Virus record (IMG/VR): IMGVR_UViG_3300019245_000122
Coordinates: 1 to 20,951 of that record
Direction: 5' to 3' (one strand)
DNA: 20,951 bases
From: a virus
Made by a program: the position numbers and the translations under genes. Positions within the stretch are counted from its first letter, which is position 1. Each line of letters begins with the position of its first letter. Below, in pieces: positions 1 to 7,972 of this stretch. The notes below the pieces were generated by a model that was not told the origin of the DNA, ran no database searches, and saw nothing but the letters and a program-made list of their open reading frames with translations.

Positions 1-1
1 A

Positions 2-826
2 ATTTTCCCAACCTACAACCGGCCAGCTTACCTCAAGCTGGCCTTGGATTCGATCCTCGCACAGCAGGGTGTCGACCTTGAGTGCCTAGTCTTGGACCAT
101 GGTTCCACTTCAGAGACGGCGGCTGTCCTACAGAACTATTCTGATCCACGCCTGAGAACGTGGCGCCGAGAAGTGAACCGAGCTCCTGGAGCCACGTGCC
201 CGTGGCAAGACTTGGCTCTCAATAGCTCTGGTCGATACATCGTGCTATTTTCCGACGATGACATCATGATGCCTGGCAATTTGGCCAAGAAGTCCGAAGT
301 GTTGAACACGCATCCCGAGTGTGGTTTTGCCTTTTCCCGTGTTGAGCTATTCGGCGACGTGAACGGACTGTGTGATTTTGATCTGCCCAAACAAGTTGGC
401 TATTTAGATGCAACCCCATTCGACAATTTGATAATTCGGAATCAAATTTGTATGCCGTCCGTCATGTTCCGTCGCGAATGGATGCCGTTTTTTGGAGTTC
501 CACCACATGGCGCTTTAAATGATTGGGCGCTCTGGCTTGAGATCGCCAGCCGTAGCCGGAGCGCTTTCATTCCCCACCCGCTGATTAAATACCGCATCCA
601 TGGTAACTCAGACAGCAAGACGGTAGGTGGATATGACTGCGAGTTCTTCATTCAACAGTTGCGGATCTGGCGTTACTGGTTAAACAAAGGCTATCGACCA
701 ACAGCTCAAACCTATGACAGGATGGAACGTGTGCTCAGAGACATCGCTGGACAGCAGATTGCTCTATTGAAGGAAGCTTGGCCACCTTTGGTAAAGCCGA
801 TGAATTTGTTGAATTTGTTGAAATGA
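2..826 (+). CDS. Family 2 glycosyltransferase, 5' end cut by window edge
   Basis: Transfers a sugar from a nucleotide-sugar donor to an acceptor that cannot be read from sequence. The frame is already open at base 2 and reads IFPTYNRPAYLKLALDSILA, the classic start of a GT-A family 2 domain, so a TTG at 44 is an internal codon and the true start lies upstream. Further marks, counted from the codon at base 2, are LDHGSTSETAAVL (about 31-43, where the first Asp of the usual DDGS is replaced by L-D-H-G), the metal-binding DDD at 85-87 in YIVLFSDDDIMMPGNL, and NDWALWLEI near 173-181, the position of the usual acidic acceptor-site residue. It lies on the strand opposite to the tail genes. In phages such enzymes modify surface glycans of the host, or phage DNA or virion proteins; which applies here is unknown. 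The family call is firm. Confidence 0.9.
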   Translation: MFPTYNRPAYLKLALDSILAQQGVDLECLVLDHGSTSETAAVLQNYSDPRLRTWRREVNRAPGATCPWQDLALNSSGRYIVLFSDDDIMMPGNLAKKSEVLNTHPECGFAFSRVELFGDVNGLCDFDLPKQVGYLDATPFDNLIIRNQICMPSVMFRREWMPFFGVPPHGALNDWALWLEIASRSRSAFIPHPLIKYRIHGNSDSKTVGGYDCEFFIQQLRIWRYWLNKGYRPTAQTYDRMERVLRDIAGQQIALLKEAWPPLVKPMNLLNLLK

Positions 827-836
827 AAATTTCCTA

Positions 837-864
837 TTGACAATTATACTCGCCGAGTTATCTT
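837..864 (+). promoter_or_regulatory. Probable sigma70-type promoter of the small plus-strand operon
   Basis: A perfect -35 box TTGACA (837-842) is followed after 16 bases by TATCTT (859-864), which matches four of six positions of TATAAT. Transcription would start near 871, just ahead of the Shine-Dalgarno GAGGGG (875-880) of the gene at 887. The site lies directly behind the glycosyltransferase stop codon, so the three downstream genes could be expressed independently of it. Found by eye only. Confidence 0.55.
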
Positions 865-886
865 TTGAGTCGTGAGGGGGTCTGAA

Positions 887-1108
887 ATGAAAAACGAAAT
901 ACTCAAACTCGATCAAACAGATAATTACAACTATCCAAGGCTTATGCAGCGTAAATGTGAACCTCTGGTAGTTGTGTTATTTTCCTCCTACAATAAAGGA
1001 GTTGTTGTTTTCAGTTACGATGAAGGCTTGTGTGTTGGAGAACATCGTGACAATTTCGTTAATAGCTTGTTCGAACCGTTCAATGACAAAATTGTTCTTT
1101 CTAATTAG
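887..1108 (+). CDS. Small unknown protein, 73 aa
   Basis: Not recognised. The start is ATG 887, seven bases after GAGGGG; an in-frame GTG at 872 would give 78 residues but sits inside the predicted promoter/leader and lacks its own ribosome site. The product is soluble-looking, with a beta-rich central stretch (PLVVVLFSSYNKGVVVFSYD) and no signal peptide or membrane segment. It is followed after ten bases by the DUF7666-like repeat protein, so the two are probably cotranscribed. Small accessory proteins of this kind are common in phage genomes, but no function can be inferred. Confidence 0.65.
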   Translation: MKNEILKLDQTDNYNYPRLMQRKCEPLVVVLFSSYNKGVVVFSYDEGLCVGEHRDNFVNSLFEPFNDKIVLSN

Positions 1109-1118
1109 GAGAATCTAA

Positions 1119-1916
1119 ATGCACGAATATAAAGAACTCCCCGGACCCATTGACGGATATAAGATTTTCAACAACGACTTGACTTGTCGAGATAAACAAT
1201 ACGTCTTTGGAGAAATCAACGAATTGAGCAACGATGACCCTCTCGAACCTTGTAAAAACGGTATCCATTTTTGCAAACATCCTTCTGGAGTTTGGGCTTA
1301 TTACAGTTCAGGGCGTGTATTCAAAATCAGAGCGTATGATGTGTTGGATGCAGCTATCGAGCCAGGTGCAGACCATAAAATGGTGGCCCGGCGAATTGAG
1401 TTAGTTGAAGAAATTAAATTTGATGCCAACAGCAACACAGGCCACAGCAACACAGGCCACAGGAACACAGGCGACTGGAACACAGGCTACAGGAACACAG
1501 GCCACGGCAACACAGGCTACAGCAACACAGGCCACAGGAACACAGGCGACAGCAACACAGGCGACAGGAACACCGGCCACAGCAACACAGGCCACAGCAA
1601 CACAGGCTACAGGAACACAGGCCACAGGAACACAGGCGACTGGAACACAGGCGACAGCAACACAGGCGACTGGAACAATACCGATTTCGCCACAGGGTTT
1701 TGCAACACTTTTCCTCAAAAAATGATGCTCTTTGATAAGCCTACGAGTCTATCAAGAGAGGCAATTGTCTTGCTTCTTTCAAGGAGTGGGTTCAATTGCG
1801 ATATGAGTTCGAACGAGCCGTTTGATTATAGCAAATACAATGGTGTGATCCCAAATGCGACCACCAAGAAAGTAAAATCGCTGCATAAAGCCTTTATGGC
1901 TGCGAGGACTAAATGA
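1119..1916 (+). CDS. DUF7666-like protein with NTG pentapeptide repeats
   Basis: A 265-residue protein in three parts. Residues 1-100 resemble the DUF7666 domain of phage and bacterial proteins: GYKIFNNDLTCRDKQYVFGE, CKNGIHFCKHPSGVWAYY, then a beta-rich end finishing ELVEEIKF. Residues 105-184 are 16 exact five-residue units x-N-T-G-x, plus a degenerate WNNTD. Residues 190-265 form a non-repetitive C-terminal cap. The repeat resembles the second type of pentapeptide repeat (NxGxx, as in mycobacterial MPTR proteins) rather than the A(D/N)Lxx type of Qnr/MfpA, though both probably form a beta-coil. The start ATG 1119 has AGGAGA six bases upstream. The stop overlaps the next start as ATGA. Function is unknown. 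The array is open in other frames and on the other strand only because it is periodic. Confidence 0.8.
   Translation: MHEYKELPGPIDGYKIFNNDLTCRDKQYVFGEINELSNDDPLEPCKNGIHFCKHPSGVWAYYSSGRVFKIRAYDVLDAAIEPGADHKMVARRIELVEEIKFDANSNTGHSNTGHRNTGDWNTGYRNTGHGNTGYSNTGHRNTGDSNTGDRNTGHSNTGHSNTGYRNTGHRNTGDWNTGDSNTGDWNNTDFATGFCNTFPQKMMLFDKPTSLSREAIVLLLSRSGFNCDMSSNEPFDYSKYNGVIPNATTKKVKSLHKAFMAARTK
1431..1685 (+). repeat. 15-bp coding tandem repeat, 16 exact units plus one degenerate
   Basis: Sixteen 15-base units, each encoding x-N-T-G-x, run from 1431 to 1670, with a decayed seventeenth at 1671-1685. The core AACACAGGC is invariant except for one ACC for ACA inside the unit beginning 1566. Almost all differences lie in two codons flanking it: the last codon is CAC, GAC or TAC (His, Asp, Tyr), and the first is AGC, AGG, TGG or GGC (Ser, Arg, Trp, Gly). 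The unit length is a multiple of three, so recombination would change repeat number without breaking the frame. Confidence 0.95.
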
Positions 1917-2218
1917 AGACCACAACCCAGTTCATTCTTGTTGCAACAGCTAGCTTGCTCATCGGCTTCTCTGGTGGTGCTTATTGTGTAGTTCGCGGGA
2001 TCATGGCGCTGCAAGTTGAGCAGATCCATCAGACTGAAGCGGCTGAAACCATCAAATCTGCTGCCGATCCCAACAGCCCGGAATCACTCGCTGCAAAAAC
2101 TGTCAACGAAGGTCGCGAAGCCACTCCTGAAGAAATTGGCCGGATGCTAGCCAACAGTACCAAATACTCGCTCGACGATCTGGTGAAGATGCGTGAAGCT
2201 GCACGGAAGCACAAATAG
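1913..2218 (+). CDS. Small membrane-anchored protein, 101 aa, unknown function
   Basis: Translationally coupled to the repeat protein by an ATGA overlap. Residues 1-5 (MKTTT) precede one hydrophobic segment at about 6-34 (FILVATASLLIGFSGGAY and onward), which looks like an uncleaved N-terminal anchor or signal peptide; there is no lipobox before the cysteine. The remaining 65 residues are hydrophilic and mostly helical, with many Ala, Glu and Lys, probably lying in the periplasm by the positive-inside rule. A spanin, antiholin or superinfection-exclusion role is possible from size and topology, but no family is recognised and no lysis genes are visible nearby. Confidence 0.7.
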   Translation: MKTTTQFILVATASLLIGFSGGAYCVVRGIMALQVEQIHQTEAAETIKSAADPNSPESLAAKTVNEGREATPEEIGRMLANSTKYSLDDLVKMREAARKHK

Positions 2219-2235
2219 CTCTGCTTGGTGCATTA

Positions 2236-2259
2236 AAAAGCCCGCGAAAGTGGGCTTTT
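2236..2259. terminator. Bidirectional rho-independent terminator between converging operons
   Basis: A ten-base-pair stem, AAAAGCCCGC paired with GTGGGCTTTT around a GAAA loop, with one G-T pair. The A-run on one side and the T-run on the other make it usable in both directions. It lies 17 bases after the plus-strand operon stop and 5 bases after the tail spike stop, exactly where converging units would need it. Confidence 0.9.
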
Positions 2260-2264
2260 ATCGT

Positions 2265-4250
2265 TTACACCTGCTGACGTTTGCTCACTGCCACTGTCAA
2301 AACTGTGTTGGCCACTGCTAGATTGCCACCAGATAGGTTGCCGAGGGTCACCGTGACGTTGCCAGTGCTGGCAACAAATCCGGTCGCAAACAGGCCGGCC
2401 ACCATTTCACCAGCGCCACCGCGTAACGTGACTTCAACTAAATCGTTGAGCACAGCGCCCGGAACACTGACCGTTGTGTTTGCGGACGCCCCATTGTTGA
2501 CGGTCCCAGGAGCCCAGGATGTCACGCTCCACAGTTTGCCATCGACCGGAATGATCGATCCGTTGAGCTCAATGTCCGTGAGGTTGCAGACAGGGAACTT
2601 ATTGCCCACAACTGTAATGTTAACAGCCGCATAGGCCGCGTTGCACTGAAATGAGCTTCTGGCCGTTACAGAGACGTTACATTGATTGTTTCCGACGTAA
2701 CCGTTTTGACATCCAAATCCACCCACAATGTTGTCTAAGCCAATGTGTGGATATGTGCCAGGATATCCAACACTAGAGTCTCGGATGTCGTTATCAGCGA
2801 TCACAAATGAGTCTTGATTGATCATCGTGATCCCGAACGACCCGGAATTGTAGACCTTGTTACCACGCACGACGTTGCCATACGCGATTGGAGCGACACT
2901 CGTGCCATAGTTAGTGGCGTCGAGGGTGATACCCTTAGCTGGACTTTCAAGGACGATATTGTTGAGGCACATGCATCTTGTTGATTTACCTCCGATTGTG
3001 ATGCCACCACCCGCAAAATTTGCAGCCCTAGAGCACCGGATTACATAATTCTCAGCAATCAAATTGCTGTCGCAAACGTCCTGTGTATTTTGGGAAAAGT
3101 GGGTAATCCCCGCTTCATACGTCCCGTATATGAAGTTGTTCGTGACCGAGTTGTATTGAGCGCCAGCAGACAAATAGACTCCGTGACGGCCTCTTAGTTG
3201 TGTCGCAGAGTCCCCGATGATGATATTTTGATGAATTAAACAATGGTCGGAGTCGGACACCAATATGGCATAACCACCGTCAGCTGATCCCCACAAACTG
3301 TCGATGCGGTTGTGGAAGATCATCGCACCGTGACAGTCGATTGCCAGTTTTATACCATTGTTCCAGCCATGTGATGCGTCTGTCCCCGTGAAATAGCAGT
3401 TGTCAATGGTGATGTTTGTCGCTGGCGTAGCAGAGGTGTAGATGGCGAAATACAGCGTTGGATTTGATGTTGTGGCGACGCCCTTAAACCTGATCCCAGA
3501 GATCCGCTGACTATCCCCAGCCACCGTTATCTGCTGTATGGCGCTGGATGTAGCAATAATTGTGCCACCTCTATGGCTGAAGATCTTTTGGTTGTCGGCT
3601 GCCATGAACAATGCGCCGCATTTGTAGACGCCGTAGCTCAGATCGACATCTCGCCCCGTGTTAAGCAAATGCTGCATTGCCGCAGTGTCATCAGTGCCAC
3701 CATCCCCCACGCAAAAATCCAGGGCATTGAGCGCGTCAATGTTCTTTTGATGCTGAGTCCTGGCGATTGCCCCAGTAAACGGCTGCAATACGCGCACAAG
3801 GGCGTCACCGTTGGCGAGCGTCGAATCGATCAGGGCCGCGTTGCCAACGAGCTGCCATCCATTGAGATTGCTGTTTGGGTCGTTAAGATTACCCGCGCTT
3901 GTGCAAAGCACTGTCGTTGCATTGTCAGACAGCTGCAGAGTAGCGCCAATCGGATAACCGCCAATAGCTGCAGCTAACGCGGCATTGTAGCGCCATTGCC
4001 CGCCAGCGTTATCCCACAACATCAATGCCGTCAACTGGTTAAGCAACCCATTGATATCCGCTCCACTTGGGGGAACACCACCCAAATCTGGTGAAACCAT
4101 CGTCTGGATAGGGAAGCCATCCGCAAACGATGCCGAATTACCGCTACCCACCGCGTCCACGGGGACAACATTTAACAAGCCTGCGTTCACCCCATTTCTA
4201 CCGCGCCACGGCAGTTGAATCAACCGGCTGTCGGGATTAGATAGAGTCAC
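2265..4250 (-). CDS. Tail spike with pectate-lyase-like beta-helix
   Basis: A 661-residue receptor-binding protein, last gene of the late unit. Residues 45-135 (PIQTMVSPDLGGVPPSGADI, then WRYNAALAAAIGGYPIG and a LNGWQLVG end) form the particle-binding region seen at the N-terminus of many phage fibre and spike proteins. Residues 150-200 (ALVRVLQPFTGAIARTQ and DGGTDDTAAMQHLL) are the entry to a Pectate_lyase_3 type right-handed beta-helix. About 205-540 shows repeated coil-like stretches rich in N, G, I and V (for example NCYFTGT, HNRIDS, HQNIIIG, ENYVIR, NNIVLE, GNKVYN, DNDIRD). Residues 580-661 are a separate beta-rich cap probably used for trimerisation. Such spikes often degrade or bind surface polysaccharide; no catalytic residues are assigned. 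Its ATG overlaps the DUF2612 stop by four bases. No separate tail fibre chaperone follows. Confidence 0.9.
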   Translation of the reverse strand: MTLSNPDSRLIQLPWRGRNGVNAGLLNVVPVDAVGSGNSASFADGFPIQTMVSPDLGGVPPSGADINGLLNQLTALMLWDNAGGQWRYNAALAAAIGGYPIGATLQLSDNATTVLCTSAGNLNDPNSNLNGWQLVGNAALIDSTLANGDALVRVLQPFTGAIARTQHQKNIDALNALDFCVGDGGTDDTAAMQHLLNTGRDVDLSYGVYKCGALFMAADNQKIFSHRGGTIIATSSAIQQITVAGDSQRISGIRFKGVATTSNPTLYFAIYTSATPATNITIDNCYFTGTDASHGWNNGIKLAIDCHGAMIFHNRIDSLWGSADGGYAILVSDSDHCLIHQNIIIGDSATQLRGRHGVYLSAGAQYNSVTNNFIYGTYEAGITHFSQNTQDVCDSNLIAENYVIRCSRAANFAGGGITIGGKSTRCMCLNNIVLESPAKGITLDATNYGTSVAPIAYGNVVRGNKVYNSGSFGITMINQDSFVIADNDIRDSSVGYPGTYPHIGLDNIVGGFGCQNGYVGNNQCNVSVTARSSFQCNAAYAAVNITVVGNKFPVCNLTDIELNGSIIPVDGKLWSVTSWAPGTVNNGASANTTVSVPGAVLNDLVEVTLRGGAGEMVAGLFATGFVASTGNVTVTLGNLSGGNLAVANTVLTVAVSKRQQV

Positions 4251-4858
4251 GGTATAACCTCACGGTATTGAATTTGCAGGGGGGTAGTTCCGATACCATC
4301 GACAATGTAACTTTTGATACCCATTGGTCTAGGTAACAAATCTGATTGGACTAGAATTGACGCCTGTATCAACGTCAATGGGGTTTCGAACACCAAATAG
4401 ATGGTCATGTCTAGATTGTCTTGAACATAACATTTTGTAGTGTCACCAAATAGAGCATTCAAGACAAAATTCATGTTTTCAATTGACAAGTTGCTGATGT
4501 TGTTATGGGCCTTAACCATCAATAATCTACGATACTCGGTGTCGCCCAACGTGTAAATCGAATATTGTCCGCAACCATCCCAGAATTGGGCCTGCCCCCA
4601 CGGTTGCCAGCCATTGGCTTCTGAAAACCCAAAGTATTGACTCTTGAGTTGTGGTAACAATAGTTTGCGTGATACCCTGAGTATGCGTCCCCACACATCA
4701 AGACCGTAACCCTGGGCAGTCGCGATGTTGAAAACTTTGTTGTAAAAATCAGCTGTCTCAGCATCGCTGTCCAAGGCCGAATTGATCGATCCCAACATTG
4801 ACAACAATACTGGGGAATTCGAATACTGGGCAATTACTGTCGAGGCGAGATCGATCAT
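4247..4858 (-). CDS. DUF2612 baseplate protein
   Basis: A 203-residue protein of the DUF2612 family, found between baseplate J and the tail fibre or spike in myophages; it occupies the position of the P2 gpI-type protein and probably links fibre to baseplate. Diagnostic features are an N-terminal helical part, YGLDVWGRILRVSR at residues 51-64, a following aromatic stretch with YFGFSEANGWQPWGQAQFWD, and TEYRRLLMVKAHNNISN in the centre. It overlaps both neighbours by ATGA, so its output is tied to that of gpJ and the spike. The length fits the family. Confidence 0.88.
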   Translation of the reverse strand: MIDLASTVIAQYSNSPVLLSMLGSINSALDSDAETADFYNKVFNIATAQGYGLDVWGRILRVSRKLLLPQLKSQYFGFSEANGWQPWGQAQFWDGCGQYSIYTLGDTEYRRLLMVKAHNNISNLSIENMNFVLNALFGDTTKCYVQDNLDMTIYLVFETPLTLIQASILVQSDLLPRPMGIKSYIVDGIGTTPLQIQYREVIP

Positions 4859-6087
4859 ATTGCCACTACTGAAATGCTGCCCAGGACAGGAATCTGGTCC
4901 AAATTCAGCTCTAGCACATAGTCAGATGGCGAAATGGATAACCCAATTGCAATCGAAGCCACACCCACTGTGGGCAAAGCTGCAGTGACTGCCGGGTAAA
5001 ATTGACTTGAGTAAATTGTGCCGCCGATCAGGGAATCAATTGCGACGTCAACGAACCCACCATCTTCCCCAGTAAACGCCTTGCGAATCGCCTGTTGAAC
5101 CAACAACGCCGCATCCCCAGGCGGATTTGAGGCTGCAACTAAACTAACTACAAAATTGATTGACGTTTTAGTTGGTTCGACAAACCCCACGGGGTATGTG
5201 GGTTTAGGATCGGGTAACGTCGAATCGGTTGCATAATAGGGACCAGTTGCGACAGCGTATGGCGTCCCGGGCACCTTTTTGGAATAAATTGCTTGAGATA
5301 TCTGAAATCCCAGCGCTTGATCGATCACCCCGTCAATCACACCCACTGAGATATAGATCGAATTTGCTGGCAGCGAGACACCACGGATTGTGGCCGGTGA
5401 GTCGGAGGGGTTCTCGGCTATTGCGCAAGCCAATGACGGGGCGATCGACAGGATTGCAGCTCTCATTGATGCGATCATTCCATCGGATTTAACCGCCAAG
5501 AGTGCCTGCCTGCGATATTCGAATGCTTGCTGGGTTTCGACATCAGTCCCAGTGGAGATTAAACTGACGTTCGACACTGATGACAGGCCCGCGACCGATT
5601 GGTAGATTGTGATTGGTGCCTCATACGCAAGTGCTCCGGCTGTCTGATTTGTGAATTCCAAATCGACATACCCCGCCGAGGTTATCACTCCACCCACCGT
5701 CTGATATTTGTTACCAGCGGCATCCACCAATAGTGCTATACTTGCGGGGATGACCGTGCCCTGCGAGCCATTGCATCGAGCACTGATAGTAGTTGATGTC
5801 GCTGGAAATCGCGTTATTGAATACAGTGCACCTATCGCGTCCTGCATGCGACCCTGTGCGTAAATTGGATCGAATTGAGACACCAGTGCCAAAAATTGAG
5901 CATAACAATTAGAGATTATAGCAGTTATAGATGTAGCAAGTTGACCTTGTGGGGTGCTTAAATCAGTATTGAGGTTGCCACCAAATGCTGAATTGATATC
6001 GGCCAACACGCCTGTCAGAATATCTGCGTCACTGGGGATCGAATAACCTGTTGGCCCGAGGGTCGGGGATGGAACGCTAGTTGGCAT
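4855..6087 (-). CDS. Baseplate J-like protein
   Basis: A 410-residue member of the Baseplate_J family, the wedge component that bridges the central hub to the baseplate periphery and triggers sheath contraction. Visible family features are an N-terminal helical part (ADINSAFGGNLNTDLSTPQG, residues about 29-48), the conserved middle with ISTGTDVETQQAFEYRRQAL near 176-195, and a C-terminal beta domain ending in GSISVVAI. Start ATG 6087 has GAGG four bases upstream. It stands in the conserved order gp25-like, J, DUF2612. Nothing is missing in length. Confidence 0.92.
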   Translation of the reverse strand: MPTSVPSPTLGPTGYSIPSDADILTGVLADINSAFGGNLNTDLSTPQGQLATSITAIISNCYAQFLALVSQFDPIYAQGRMQDAIGALYSITRFPATSTTISARCNGSQGTVIPASIALLVDAAGNKYQTVGGVITSAGYVDLEFTNQTAGALAYEAPITIYQSVAGLSSVSNVSLISTGTDVETQQAFEYRRQALLAVKSDGMIASMRAAILSIAPSLACAIAENPSDSPATIRGVSLPANSIYISVGVIDGVIDQALGFQISQAIYSKKVPGTPYAVATGPYYATDSTLPDPKPTYPVGFVEPTKTSINFVVSLVAASNPPGDAALLVQQAIRKAFTGEDGGFVDVAIDSLIGGTIYSSQFYPAVTAALPTVGVASIAIGLSISPSDYVLELNLDQIPVLGSISVVAI

Positions 6088-6099
6088 ACAACCTCATCC

Positions 6100-6447
6100 C
6101 TAGAAAGATACTCCGTTTTCAGCACCCGTGCTATCAATGAACCGGACTTCCCCAGTAACAGTGCGCCCCGAGAAGCCCGAAACAACGGCTTGCGCAGACA
6201 CAACTGTGGGCACTGTCAATGCCGCTCTCTCCAGGAGTGTCTCGATCAGACGTTTGCTATACGACCGCCCCAACACGTCACCGAACCATGGCACTCCCTG
6301 GCTTGTGTTATAGTATAGCTCGCCTGAAAACAGTGAGATGGCGGATGCAACATCCTGAGCAAGTGCTGCCCCGCCAGTTAGGACGGCTATGTTTCTGGAC
6401 GAGTCCAGAGTTAGATCCCAATTGATGTCAAGTTTTAGTGTGTTCAT
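6100..6447 (-). CDS. gp25-like baseplate wedge protein
   Basis: A 115-residue protein with the layout of the gp25/gpW lysozyme-like wedge family: a short beta start (MNTLKLDINWDLTLDSSRNI), then ALAQDVASAISLFSGELYYNT, the PWFGDVLG turn, a helix rich in leucine, and a C-terminal beta hairpin with TGEVRFIDSTG. Such proteins form the baseplate core bundle and anchor the first sheath ring. The ATG overlaps the Gp138 spike stop by four bases, and baseplate J follows after 12 bases, which agrees with this role. The family assignment rests on layout and a few motifs and is weaker than for gpJ. Confidence 0.78.
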   Translation of the reverse strand: MNTLKLDINWDLTLDSSRNIAVLTGGAALAQDVASAISLFSGELYYNTSQGVPWFGDVLGRSYSKRLIETLLERAALTVPTVVSAQAVVSGFSGRTVTGEVRFIDSTGAENGVSF

Positions 6448-7109
6448 GCCGTCAACCCGTGTGCTTTCAATACATTGATGATTCCTTGGATCGCCGATTG
6501 AGAGTTCGGATCTGGGTTGGGCCCACCGGCAGTAAAACTCACAGCGGATTGCTGCGCACCAACCACCTGTTTGCCGGCAATTTTCAGAGCTGCATCGGTC
6601 GCAATCGCAGGAGCGTTGATGGCCATGTCTTCGGGTGCGAAAATCTGAACACCGGCGTCACTGATTTTGATGTATCGTTGTGGCGCTGTGACAGGTAGAC
6701 ATGTGCCCACATAGAGTGCGTCGGACGGCGAGAATTTGCGCTCTGATGGCGCTGTGGCTGGTCCAATTTGGCCCATAACACTTGAAACATCTGAGTCAGC
6801 AAACACACAAAAACCAACATCACCAACGGCGGGGTCACAAATCACGACATTCGGACCGCCAGAGAGTCGTAAATAAGGCACGTCATAAATCGGCACATTC
6901 TCGATAATCGCTCCATCACTGCCCACAGAATTGACCAGGGGTAGGACATCCAAAAAGCCCGTGCCGTCACCGTTAGGCGTGACGCCCACAACTTTGACTA
7001 AAGTTGCTGTTCGCATCTTGTTGAGGTGTTGTTTGACAACAAACGACAGCTGGTTAAATCCAGTGTTCTCGGTTGAAACTTTGCGCTTGGAATAAACCGC
7101 GTCGCTCAT
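6444..7109 (-). CDS. Gp138-family baseplate spike (membrane-puncturing)
   Basis: A 221-residue protein with the Gp138 N-terminal OB-fold type domain (phi92 gp138 family). Residues about 30-120 contain MRTATLVKVVGVTPNGDGTG, VPIYDVPYLRLSGGPNVVI and DPAVGDVGFCVFADSDVSSV. The rest (YIKISDAGVQIFAPEDMAIN and after) is a repetitive beta-helix-like shaft. It would form the trimeric tip that pierces the outer membrane after contraction. ATG 7109 is chosen because it overlaps the hub stop as ATGA and begins the conserved part; a start at 7208 would add 33 residues read from the hub gene in another frame. Confidence 0.87.
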   Translation of the reverse strand: MSDAVYSKRKVSTENTGFNQLSFVVKQHLNKMRTATLVKVVGVTPNGDGTGFLDVLPLVNSVGSDGAIIENVPIYDVPYLRLSGGPNVVICDPAVGDVGFCVFADSDVSSVMGQIGPATAPSERKFSPSDALYVGTCLPVTAPQRYIKISDAGVQIFAPEDMAINAPAIATDAALKIAGKQVVGAQQSAVSFTAGGPNPDPNSQSAIQGIINVLKAHGLTA

Positions 7110-7972
7110 GAGCCGATCCAAGTGGCGCGAACATCTGAAAACCATTTGCCATTGGGATTTTCTGACTCCAACTGATGGTCTAGACCATGGATGCGCCACG
7201 TCCCGCATGCGACTTTAACCGCTGATTTGACTGACACGGCGCCCCCTAGTCTCAAAGCTGGGTTATAGAGACATGAGAATCTCAACCCTTCCTTATCAAA
7301 CACAGGATACTCCCTCAATCCACTGTCTGGGGAAATCAGAGGCACATACCCGGAACGGACCCCGTGTCGAGGTGCCGCGAACATAACTCCGTCATCTGCG
7401 CCAAACTCCAAATCGCAGCTGTCTGCTACCTCAGACGCCTGCGCCCACGCACTACCCTCCAGAATGGGGCTGTTGAGTGTGGCATCCACTCCGCCATCCT
7501 CGTAACTATAACCCATCTCGCCGGCAAGGGTTTTCAGAATAGTGCTGACCTGCGTCACACCTTTAAAAGACTTTGGTTTGCTGGGTGCAATAGATGGGTA
7601 ATAACCCTCCATCGCTGTGACCTCAAACGCCAGGTTGGGTGGGGACTGATAGGCAGCGAATGCCGAAACAATGTTGCCCGAGAAAACCACAGCCATGCCA
7701 TCACTGTCTCCGGCCAGCACTTGCACTATCGACTTGTGCACTACTAGCGCGTTCTTGTCTTTGGATGGCATGGTGGTGAGCTTGTTCATGTCTGCGTCCG
7801 ATAGGCCGTATACCTTGAGCTTGCATTCATTTTTGCTTGGATGCCCGCCCTTTTTAACATGGCACTCGACACGCAAACCCTGCAACTGGATCGTATTGTT
7901 CGATCCATCAAATGTGCCGCTTGCCAACGAAATGTTGACTTGTATACGCTTTTTGGTGAACGAACCGGCCAT
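7106..7972 (-). CDS. Baseplate hub protein (gpD / gp44-like)
   Basis: A 288-residue hub subunit, the trimer that connects the tail tube to the spike. The N-terminus (FTKKRIQVNISLASGTF) leads into a beta domain with GLRVECHVKKGG and LKVYGLSDADMNKL. A second part has the typical EVTAMEGYYPSIAP, FKGVTQVSTILKTLAGEMGY and a domain with SGYVPLISPDSGLREYPVFD. The order plug, hub, spike, gp25 is that of other myophages. The ATG overlaps the plug stop as TGATG and the stop overlaps the spike start as ATGA. Confidence 0.85.
   Translation of the reverse strand: MAGSFTKKRIQVNISLASGTFDGSNNTIQLQGLRVECHVKKGGHPSKNECKLKVYGLSDADMNKLTTMPSKDKNALVVHKSIVQVLAGDSDGMAVVFSGNIVSAFAAYQSPPNLAFEVTAMEGYYPSIAPSKPKSFKGVTQVSTILKTLAGEMGYSYEDGGVDATLNSPILEGSAWAQASEVADSCDLEFGADDGVMFAAPRHGVRSGYVPLISPDSGLREYPVFDKEGLRFSCLYNPALRLGGAVSVKSAVKVACGTWRIHGLDHQLESENPNGKWFSDVRATWIGS

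Noticed and set aside
1431-1685. CRISPR array
   Set aside because: Repeats are 15-base direct coding units with no spacers and no cas genes nearby.
1401-1725. Long open frames in the second plus frame (TATQATGTQ-type) and on the minus strand (VACVPVACVA-type) across the repeat array
   Set aside because: A 15-base repeat without stops is open in several frames by periodicity. Neither frame has a ribosome site, and the DUF7666 frame is the one with flanking non-repeat domains.
3573-3977. 134-residue plus-strand frame antisense to the tail spike
   Set aside because: No ribosome site and no recognisable protein; the opposite frame is a clear spike with family motifs.
7110-7208. 33-residue N-terminal extension of the Gp138 spike
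   Set aside because: It would be read from hub coding sequence in another frame; ATG 7109 gives the ATGA overlap and the conserved start.
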